64,000 nt of DNA, from NCBI RefSeq assembly GCF_020733635.1, contig NZ_JAJFZL010000001.1, positions 4,402,001 to 4,466,000 on the forward strand. The letters are read 5' to 3'. Position numbers and translations under genes: made by a program. The notes below the pieces were generated by a model that saw nothing but the letters and a program-made list of their open reading frames with translations, was not told where the DNA came from and ran no database searches. Every line of letters starts with the position of its first letter. Positions within the stretch are counted from its first letter, which is position 1. The stretch is from Nocardia spumae (lineage in GTDB: Bacteria > Actinomycetota > Actinomycetes > Mycobacteriales > Mycobacteriaceae). Shown piece by piece: positions 56,496-64,000 of this stretch.

Positions 56496-57495
56496 GTGTG
56501 CTCTCCGTTCGGCGGTCTTCGATATCGCCTGAGCCGGGTTGCTCGGTGAGTTCGCCCGTCGGCGCCGCGCTCGGCCGTTCGGGCCGCCGGCCCCGCCAGC
56601 CTGTCACGGGGAGCCTGAATTTGCGCACCATCCGATCGGCGAAGGGGGCGGAATCCAGACGGACCCAGCGCACGGGTTCGGTGCCGCGCACCGCCTCGAA
56701 CCGGGCACCCCGCGGCAGGGCCAGGGTGCGCCTGCCGTCGAGGAAGATGATCGCATCATGGCCCGACGCAACGGTTTCCACCGCGATGCGCGATTCCGGG
56801 CTGGTCACCAGCGGCCGAGCGAACAGCGCGTGCGCATTGCTGGGGATCACCAGCAGTGCCTCCAGCTCCGGCCACACCACCGGCCCGCCGGCGGAGAAGG
56901 CGTAGGCGGTCGAACCGGTCGGCGTGGCGATCAGCACACCGTCACAACCGAATTGCGATACCGGGCGGCCGTCGACCTCGAGCACGACCTCGAGCACACC
57001 CATGCGGGCGGCATTCTCGATGCTGGCCTCGTTGAGGGCCCATCCGCGTTCCACCACCACATCATCGACGCGGACACTGACATCTACGGTCATCCGCTGC
57101 TCGATGCGATAGTCGCCACGCACGACCTGCGCGAGCGCGTCGTCGAGATGTTCGGCCTCGGCCTCGGTCAGGAATCCGATGCGGCCCAGGTTGATTCCCA
57201 GCACCGGCACCCGCGCCGGATGCGCCATCTCCGCCCCGCGCAGGAAAGTGCCGTCACCACCGAGAGCCAGCACCATCTCACAGCCCACCGCGGCCTCGGG
57301 ACCGTGCGCCACCACCCGCACCGGACATCCGTCGGGTTCACCGGTCTCGTCGAAATCCAGTTTGGTGCTGTAGGCCTCGTCTTCGAGAACCCGGAGGCCG
57401 ATTCCGGCATCGGCGAAGATCTTGGCCACCCGATGCGCGGTCTCGAGCAGTTCGGAACGGCCCGGATGCGCGACGAGCAGGATTTCCCGCTTCAC
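56473..57495 (-). CDS. nadK: NAD kinase
   Basis: Phosphorylates NAD to NADP. In 340 residues the catalytic GGDG motif is in [12 protein letters not shown], followed by [11 protein letters not shown] and the second-domain signature [19 protein letters not shown]. The C-terminal 35 residues are a polar tail. The GTG at 57495 overlaps the tlyA stop as GTGA and has GAGGAGGGG just upstream. Confidence 0.97.
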   Translation of the reverse strand: MKREILLVAHPGRSELLETAHRVAKIFADAGIGLRVLEDEAYSTKLDFDETGEPDGCPVRVVAHGPEAAVGCEMVLALGGDGTFLRGAEMAHPARVPVLGINLGRIGFLTEAEAEHLDDALAQVVRGDYRIEQRMTVDVSVRVDDVVVERGWALNEASIENAARMGVLEVVLEVDGRPVSQFGCDGVLIATPTGSTAYAFSAGGPVVWPELEALLVIPSNAHALFARPLVTSPESRIAVETVASGHDAIIFLDGRRTLALPRGARFEAVRGTEPVRWVRLDSAPFADRMVRKFRLPVTGWRGRRPERPSAAPTGELTEQPGSGDIEDRRTESTRADRDQD

Positions 57496-58331
57496 TGTGG
57501 CCCCTCCTCGACCGCACGCTGCACCATTTCGCTGATCTCCGCCGCGCCCGGTCCGGCATCGGCCGCCTTCGCGCCGAGAGCGTCCCTGTGCAGCCACAGG
57601 AAGTACTCGACGTTCCCGGACGGGCCGGGCAAGGGACTGGCCACCACACCGCGCGTACGCAGGCCCAGTTCGGCGGCCGCCGCGGCCACCTCGGTCACCG
57701 CCTCGGCGCGCAGAGCCGGATCTCGCACCACACCGCCGGAGCCTACTCGCTGTTTACCGACCTCGAACTGCGGCTTCACCATGGGCAGCAGATCTGCGCC
57801 CGGCGCACAGCAGCCGGCCAGCGCCGGCAGGACCAGTGCGAGCGAGATGAACGACAGGTCCGCGACCACCAGGTCCACCGGGCCGTCGATCGCGTCCGCC
57901 GTCAGGGCCCGCACATTGGTGCGGTCGTGCACCCGAACCCGCTCGTCGTTGCGCAGCCGCCACACCAGCTGCCCGTATCCGACGTCGACCGCCACCACCT
58001 CGCGTGCGCCGCGGGTCAGCAGGACGTCGGTGAATCCGCCGGTGGACGCGCCCGCGTCCAGGCACCGCTTGCCGGTGACACTCACGCCCAGCGGTTCGAA
58101 TGTCTCGAGGGCGCCCAGCAGCTTGCGCGCGCCGCGGGAGGCCCACTGCACCTCGTCGGGCTCGTCGCGGACCAGCAGCGGGGTTCCGGCTTCCACCGCG
58201 GTAGCCGGTTTCGATGCGACCGCACCGTTGATCAGGACGCGGCCCGCGCCGATCAGCTCGACCGCGTGTTCTCGCGACCGCGCCAATCCGCGGCGAACCA
58301 GTTCGGCGTCCACTCGCGCGCGCCTGGCCAC
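57492..58331 (-). CDS. tlyA: TlyA rRNA 2'-O-methyltransferase
   Basis: Methylates 2'-hydroxyls of cytidines in 16S and 23S rRNA; in mycobacteria this is needed for capreomycin sensitivity. The 279-residue protein has an N-terminal S4 domain ([26 protein letters not shown]) and an FtsJ-type domain with SAM motif [24 protein letters not shown] and KPQFEVGK. The GTG at 58331 begins one base after the upstream gene's stop. Confidence 0.95.
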   Translation of the reverse strand: MARRARVDAELVRRGLARSREHAVELIGAGRVLINGAVASKPATAVEAGTPLLVRDEPDEVQWASRGARKLLGALETFEPLGVSVTGKRCLDAGASTGGFTDVLLTRGAREVVAVDVGYGQLVWRLRNDERVRVHDRTNVRALTADAIDGPVDLVVADLSFISLALVLPALAGCCAPGADLLPMVKPQFEVGKQRVGSGGVVRDPALRAEAVTEVAAAAAELGLRTRGVVASPLPGPSGNVEYFLWLHRDALGAKAADAGPGAAEISEMVQRAVEEGPQ

Positions 58332-58332
58332 C

Positions 58333-58623
58333 TCAGATCTTGTCCACCGTCGCCAGGGCGCCGACCAGCACCTCGTGTGCCTGTTCGAGGATGCGGGCGC
58401 GTCGGGTGATATCTGCGGCGGCCCGGTCCACTCCGTCGGAGTCCCCCTCGCTGTTGCGCTGTCCCCCAGGCAATTCCGCCAGCAAGGCCTCGACCTCACC
58501 GCGTACCCGGTCCGGATCGGCGAACCCCTCGGTTCCGCCCGCGAGATGCTGACCGGGCAACGGGACACCCGGGCGTGCACCGGGGGAACCGGGCGGCTGC
58601 GGGCGTGGAGTCGGCGTAGTCAT
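58333..58623 (-). CDS. small conserved protein at the Rv1693 position
   Basis: A 96-residue protein of unknown function. The first 35 residues are Pro- and Gly-rich; the rest is helical and acidic (ADPDRVRGEVEALLAELPGG) and ends ITRRARILEQAHEVLVGALATVDKI. The position directly before tlyA and the conserved end match the small gene Rv1693 of M. tuberculosis. The ATG at 58623 is the first good start. It ends one base before tlyA, so the two are surely cotranscribed. Confidence 0.75.
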   Translation of the reverse strand: MTTPTPRPQPPGSPGARPGVPLPGQHLAGGTEGFADPDRVRGEVEALLAELPGGQRNSEGDSDGVDRAAADITRRARILEQAHEVLVGALATVDKI

Positions 58624-58853
58624 GGTGCCGTCAACGCTACCGGAGTTCCGGTGCCGGGATGCAGCCGGTGTGAGGGGGTCGAGCACGCCGAACGCCCGGA
58701 CGCCCGGGATTCTCGCCGCGCCGTCGGCGTGTCCGCCGGGGACGGTCGTCCCGCACGCTGGACCGCGCGGTGACGGCCGGTGATCGGCCTCGACGGGCAG
58801 TGCGGGACCGCGGGCGGCCGCCGGTTCGGATCGGTTCTTGGCACAATGGCGAC

Positions 58854-59579
58854 GTGCGAGGTGACCGAGGTCTTGGACCGTCCCGGCCGGCCGCGCTCGT
58901 GGCCGCGGTGTTCGCGGCGGGCGCCGCCGCGGTGGTGTTCGCGGCCGAACGGGTGCACGGACGGGCCTCACGGCGACTACTCGGTCCGGTGCGGAATCCG
59001 CTCCCGGGCGGAAAGGATGCCGTCGTCGTGCTGGGCTATCCCGCCACCGCCGACGGCCGCACCCGCGCACTGCAGCGGTGGCGGTGCCGGATCGGCGCCC
59101 GGTCACTCGATCCGGCCCGCGACGGCTTCCTCGTCTTCACCGGGGGCGCCGTGCACGGGCGGTGGGTGGAGGCCGAGGTCATGGCGGCCTACGCCCGCGA
59201 CCGGCTCGGGGTCCCCGCCGATCGCATCCGCATCGAACCGCGCGCCGAAAGCACTTGGCAGAACATAGAATTCACTATTCCGAGCATCGAGCACGCCGAC
59301 CGCATCATGATCGCGTCCGATCCGATGCACGCCGCGCGGGCCCGTCGCTACCTGCGTGCGCAACGCCCGGACCTCGCCCGACGGCTCATCCGGGCCGACG
59401 ATTACCGGCCGTTGGAACGCTGGTGGCTCAAAGTCCCCACCGCCGCGCACGAACTGGCCGCGATCGCGCGCCGCCGTGCCGGCGCCGGCGCCATCGCCCT
59501 GTTGCGCCGCACGGGACTGCCGCGGCAGGCACCGGTCACCGTCCTCGGCGACGGACACGAGCCGGGATCGCCGCGGTAG
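58854..59579 (+). CDS. YdcF/SanA-like (DUF218) membrane protein
   Basis: A 241-residue protein with one N-terminal hydrophobic helix (AALVAAVFAAGAAAVVFAAE) and a DUF218 domain: DAVVVLGYPA, TGGAVHGRWVEAEVMAAYA, RAESTWQNIEF and IASDPMHAARARRYL. The family is linked to envelope processes, but its chemistry is unclear. The GTG at 58854 is chosen because CACAAT (58842-58847) lies six bases before it, consistent with leaderless expression. It is the one plus-strand gene between the tlyA operon and the phosphatase. Confidence 0.82.
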   Translation: MRGDRGLGPSRPAALVAAVFAAGAAAVVFAAERVHGRASRRLLGPVRNPLPGGKDAVVVLGYPATADGRTRALQRWRCRIGARSLDPARDGFLVFTGGAVHGRWVEAEVMAAYARDRLGVPADRIRIEPRAESTWQNIEFTIPSIEHADRIMIASDPMHAARARRYLRAQRPDLARRLIRADDYRPLERWWLKVPTAAHELAAIARRRAGAGAIALLRRTGLPRQAPVTVLGDGHEPGSPR

Positions 59580-59635
59580 TCCGACGACACCCGGCCGCAA
59601 CGCCGTGCCGGTACCGGACTCAGGGCCGCACCGGG

Positions 59636-60523
59636 TTACCGTTCGGCCAGCGCGATGGCGCGACCCGGGTGGTGATCGAGCAGTTCGGCGATTCGATCGA
59701 TGGGATCGCCGGCGCCCGTATCCTGCTGAAGTACGGGATGATTCAGCGCCTCGAGATCGCGGGCGAGGTAGGTTGGTCTGCGGTCGGCCGGGCGGGCGCG
59801 CAGATCGTCGAGTGTGCTGACTCCGGTCAGCACCATCAGCGAGGGCAGTCCCACACAGCTCGCGCCGTCGATATCGGTATCGAGCCGGTCCCCCACCACG
59901 AGCGCACTGCGGGTGCCGGCCCGGACGAGTGCGTCCTCGAGCAGCGGTGCATACGGTTTTCCGGCCACGACCGGATCGTGATCGGTCGCGGCGCGCAGCG
60001 CTGCCACCATCGCGCCGTTACCTGGCGCCAGCCCGCGTTCGTTGGGCAGGGTGGCGTCGGCGTTGGCGGCCACCCACAGTGCGCCGGCGCGCACGGCGTA
60101 GGCGGCTTCGGCCAGATCGGGCCATCCGGTAGTCGGTGAATGCCCCTGCACGACGGCCGCGGGCGCGACGCCGTTGAAGCGCCGGATCGGCTGCAAGCCG
60201 ACGTTCTCGATCTCGGCGGCGAGGTCGTCGGTGCCGACGATCAACACCGTGGCCCCGGCGGTGAGGCGCGACGCCAGCACATGGGCGGCCGCCTGCGCGC
60301 TGGTGACGACGTCGCTGTCGTCCGCGCGAAATCCCAACTCGCGCAGGTGTTCGGCCACCACGCCCGCCGATCGGCTGGCGTTGTTGGTGACGTACATCAG
60401 TTGCTGGCCGTCACCGGCTTCGAGCGCGGCCGGTGCGCCGGCGATCACCTCAGCGCCCCGGTAGAGGGTGCCGTCCAGGTCCAGGAGGAGGGCCTCGAAG
60501 CCCTCCCGTAGCGATGCTGCCAC
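59636..60523 (-). CDS. HAD-superfamily phosphatase, NagD/Rv1692-like
   Basis: A 295-residue phosphatase. Motif I is LLDLDGTLYRG with nucleophile Asp, motif II the Thr of YVTNNASRS, motif III the Lys of VAGKPYAPL, and motif IV GDRLDTDIDGA. The cap is of the NagD type. The M. tuberculosis equivalent Rv1692 is described as a glycerol 3-phosphate phosphatase, so that role is likely. The GTG at 60523 starts three bases after the TPR gene stop. Confidence 0.9.
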   Translation of the reverse strand: MAASLREGFEALLLDLDGTLYRGAEVIAGAPAALEAGDGQQLMYVTNNASRSAGVVAEHLRELGFRADDSDVVTSAQAAAHVLASRLTAGATVLIVGTDDLAAEIENVGLQPIRRFNGVAPAAVVQGHSPTTGWPDLAEAAYAVRAGALWVAANADATLPNERGLAPGNGAMVAALRAATDHDPVVAGKPYAPLLEDALVRAGTRSALVVGDRLDTDIDGASCVGLPSLMVLTGVSTLDDLRARPADRRPTYLARDLEALNHPVLQQDTGAGDPIDRIAELLDHHPGRAIALAER

Positions 60524-60526
60524 TGG

Positions 60527-62080
60527 CTACTCCACGTCGTCGTCGCCCTGTGCGCCCGCGAGTTCCTCGGCGCGCTCCTCGGCGTCGGTGTCACCGTCGA
60601 CGTCTGCCGCGGCGGCGTTGAGGAACCATTGCAGCGCCTCTGCCGACCGCTCGGCGGCGAGCAGGGCTTCGGCGTAGGCATAGCACAGTCGCGCCGAGGC
60701 CGGACCGGATCGCGACGGATCCAGTTCGGATGTCTGCAAGGTCACCACGGCCTGATCGTATTGGCCCAGATCCATTCGCGCACCGGCGACGACGATCCGG
60801 AGCTCGGTCGCCTCGTCACCGGACAGGGTCCGGGCCTCATCGCTGCGGCCCAGCTCGATCGCGCGTTCCGGACGGCCCAGCCCGCGCTCGCAATCGGCCA
60901 TCACCGCCAGCAGGCCGGATCCGCCGGACATCCGGCGCGCGGTGCGTAGTTCCGACAGCGCCTCCGCCCATTCACCCGCGTGATAGGCGATGACACCCGC
61001 GGTTTCGCGCACCACGGCGATCCGTCCCGCCCGCCGGCGCGCCGCACGCGCGTGTTCCAGCGCCCGTTCGGGGTCCTCGTCGAGCAGATCAGCGGCCATC
61101 ACCAGGTGCCGGGCCACCGTTTCGGCATTGTTCTTGTCCAGGCTCAGCAGATCGCGGCGTACGGCGCCGTCCAGGTCGGCGGCCTGCACTTCGTCGGGCA
61201 GCGCGGGCTCGTCCGGGCGGCCGGTACGGCTCTCACCACCGACGCGAGTGCCTTCGCCACCGCGCCGCCGCGCGCCCCGGTCGTCGAAATCACCGGAGCG
61301 GGTCTCGGCCCCGCCGGCGGCCGAGGCATCCCGGTCCTGCCGTCGGCGATCGTCTCCACGGAAACCGCCTTGGCCACGGTCACCGCGGGCGAGTCCGCCG
61401 CGCCGATCGTCTCCTCCACGCCGATATCCCTGGCGGTTGTCACCGGAATCGCCTCGGTCGTTCTCGCCGCGCCGGTAACCGCCGGGCCGCCGATCGTCAC
61501 GGTCGCGCCCATATCCAGCGGTACGCCGATCACCTTCTCCACGGCCGTACCCACCGGAGCGGCGATCGTCGTCACCGCGGCTGTACCCGCCGGAGCGGCG
61601 ATCGTCATCGCGCCGGAATCCACCCGGCCGACGATCGTCGTCATTGCGACGGAATCCGCCGCCACCTCCGCGACGGTCGTCGCCGCCGCTACGGAATCCA
61701 CCCGAACGGCGGTCGTCGTCGCGCCTTGGGCCGCCCGAACGGCGGTCGTCGTCGTTGCGCCGGTAGCCACCGGATCGAGCATCATCGCCGCCGCGACCGC
61801 GATATCCACTACCGCGGCGATCGTCGTCGCCGCGCCGGAACTCGCCGGACCGGCGATCGGAGTCTCGTGCGCCACGCCGCTCGTCGTCGCGCCCGGTGGC
61901 GCGCCGCTCGCCTTCGCCGCGGCGGAAGCCGCCCTGGGCACGGTCGCCTTCGTCCCGGCGGAATCCGCCCGAACGACGCTCGCCCTCGGCCCGATCACGC
62001 GCGGGCTTGCCGGAGCCGGCCGATTCCGGACCGCTATTACCACGGCGGAAGGGTCTCCTACCGTCGTCATGCTCCGACAC
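60527..62080 (-). CDS. TPR protein with long R/D/G-rich repeat tail (Rv1691-like)
   Basis: A 517-residue protein. Residues 1 to about 290 are a low-complexity tail of repeated DDDRRSGGYRR-like units, strongly charged and probably disordered. The last 190 residues or so are helical TPR-like repeats beginning PALPDEVQAADLDGAVRRDL, with AERSAEALQWFLNAA near the end. This C-terminal part corresponds to Rv1691. The GTG at 62080 has AAAGG at seven bases. The repeat also creates a long antisense frame at 60980-62098, which is an artefact. The function is unknown; the tail may bind RNA or polyphosphate. Confidence 0.82.
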   Translation of the reverse strand: MSEHDDGRRPFRRGNSGPESAGSGKPARDRAEGERRSGGFRRDEGDRAQGGFRRGEGERRATGRDDERRGARDSDRRSGEFRRGDDDRRGSGYRGRGGDDARSGGYRRNDDDRRSGGPRRDDDRRSGGFRSGGDDRRGGGGGFRRNDDDRRPGGFRRDDDRRSGGYSRGDDDRRSGGYGRGEGDRRTAGYGRDRDDRRPGGYRRGENDRGDSGDNRQGYRRGGDDRRGGLARGDRGQGGFRGDDRRRQDRDASAAGGAETRSGDFDDRGARRRGGEGTRVGGESRTGRPDEPALPDEVQAADLDGAVRRDLLSLDKNNAETVARHLVMAADLLDEDPERALEHARAARRRAGRIAVVRETAGVIAYHAGEWAEALSELRTARRMSGGSGLLAVMADCERGLGRPERAIELGRSDEARTLSGDEATELRIVVAGARMDLGQYDQAVVTLQTSELDPSRSGPASARLCYAYAEALLAAERSAEALQWFLNAAAADVDGDTDAEERAEELAGAQGDDDVE

Positions 62081-62148
62081 AGCGCAACCTTTCTCTGATC
62101 CGGCACGAATCGCCGGCAACGACATACAGATGATGTACCGGTGGTCGG

Positions 62149-62176
62149 CACCTATCCGTAACCACCATAAATTCAA
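62149..62176 (-). promoter_or_regulatory. possible promoter of the TPR gene
   Basis: On the minus strand TTGAAT (62171-62176) and TAGGTG (62149-62154) are 16 bases apart in an AT-rich patch, about 70 bases before the GTG start. The remaining bases up to the rRNA terminator hold nothing recognisable. Confidence 0.35.
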
Positions 62177-62298
62177 TCACGCGACACCTGCGCACTCTCA
62201 CCTGCCCGGCCTCTGCGGGTGCGCCGACCGGTGTCGCGAACTTCCCGCGACGAACTCGGGTTCGTCTGCCGATCCGTACGAGCTGGCGCTCATATGCG

Positions 62299-62330
62299 GA
62301 AGGCCCCCAACCATCAGGTTGGGGGCCTTC
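62299..62330 (-). terminator. rRNA operon terminator
   Basis: A perfect 14-bp stem (core arms AAGGCCCCCAACC and GGTTGGGGGCCTT) with the loop ATCA, 10 bases beyond the 3' end of 5S rRNA on the minus strand. Confidence 0.9.
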
Positions 62331-62340
62331 GCGAATGTAT

Positions 62341-62459
62341 GTTCCGGCGGTGTCCTACTCTCCCACACCCTGTCGAGTGCAGTACCATCGGCGCAGGTGG
62401 CCTTAGCTTCCGGGTTCGGAATGGGACCGGGCGTTTCCCCACCGCTATAACCGCCGTAA
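62341..62459 (-). rRNA. rrf: 5S ribosomal RNA
   Basis: Read on the minus strand it begins TTACGGCGG and contains the conserved core CCCGGTCCCATTCCGAACCC and GTAGGACACCGCC at the end, closely like mycobacterial 5S. Length is about 119 bases; the ends are placed by comparison from memory and may be off by a few bases. Confidence 0.95.
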
Positions 62460-62584
62460 CTCTATGAAACTAGACACAGAGAGCCACAACCCTTTCACCC
62501 CTCAACAGGGATCCCGGATCAAGTCTCGCTGATATCTGTGTGTTGTTTCAGATACCGCACAGTGGACGCGTAGCAGCTTTGTTG
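62460..62584 (-). other. 23S-5S internal transcribed spacer
   Basis: About 125 bases between the two rRNAs, less GC-rich than the coding regions. It presumably contains RNase III processing stems. No tRNA is present. Confidence 0.7.

Positions 62585-64000
<1,416 letters not shown>

Noticed and set aside
60980..62098. 372-residue Ala/Thr/Val/Ile-rich frame on the plus strand
   Set aside because: It mirrors the Arg/Asp/Gly repeat codons of the TPR protein on the other strand. The apparent repeats are an artefact.

Overview
The window is chromosomal DNA of a high-GC, mycolic-acid-containing actinomycete, most likely Nocardia or a close relative. The evidence is the strong G/C bias at third codon positions, many GTG starts, a mycolyltransferase (antigen 85) homologue at 36.5-37.6 kb, and a long block at 41.7-62.1 kb whose gene order matches the Mycobacterium tuberculosis Rv1691-Rv1713 region. 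I saw no prophage, insertion sequence, CRISPR array or tRNA gene.

Layout. 0-6.5 kb: a PAS-GGDEF diguanylate cyclase, an orphan terpene synthase, a membrane GGDEF protein and a divergent NAD-dependent DNA ligase. 6.5-11.6 kb: a DUF308-type membrane protein, two adjacent decayed genes (a short-chain dehydrogenase and a TetR regulator), a Glu/Leu/Phe/Val dehydrogenase facing a LysR regulator, and a cold-shock protein. 11.9-19.1 kb: a catabolic block (acyl-CoA synthetase, thiolase-like enzyme, aldehyde dehydrogenase, short-chain dehydrogenase, DapB-like oxidoreductase) with a relic of a second dehydrogenase and KstR-like operator boxes, which suggests steroid or lipid catabolism. 19.5-30.9 kb: a small recombinase-fold protein, an exported epoxide-hydrolase-like lipoprotein with an AraC regulator, a P450 divergent from an alpha/beta hydrolase, a large LuxR-family (LAL) regulator, a DoxX protein, an ABC-F ATPase preceded by a leader peptide and hairpins, and a TetR regulator. 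31.0-41.5 kb: a chagasin-like protease inhibitor, two methyltransferases, a GGDEF-EAL protein, an MFS exporter, the mycolyltransferase, a flavin monooxygenase divergent from its probable TetR repressor, a 26-residue membrane peptide and an AraC regulator.

41.7-62.1 kb is the conserved housekeeping block. Most of it is on the minus strand and tightly packed by 4-base start/stop overlaps: parA-scpA-scpB-rluB-cmk-der (chromosome organisation, rRNA modification, CMP phosphorylation, ribosome assembly), pyrG-nudix-xerD, steA-mctB, an Rv1693-like gene-tlyA-nadK-recN, and a TPR protein followed by a HAD phosphatase. From 62.3 kb to the right edge lies the 3' end of an rRNA operon on the minus strand: 5S with its terminator and the 3' part of 23S, which runs off the window.

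The accessory half is rich in small regulatory architectures: perfect or near-perfect palindromes and spaced direct repeats in divergent promoters, and several genes that appear to be transcribed leaderless. The most interesting are the leader peptide and stem-loops ahead of the ABC-F gene, the dehydrogenase relic that kept a KstR-like box, and the repeated operators in the catabolic and P450 promoters. Product names rest on motif recognition by eye; no database search was run.
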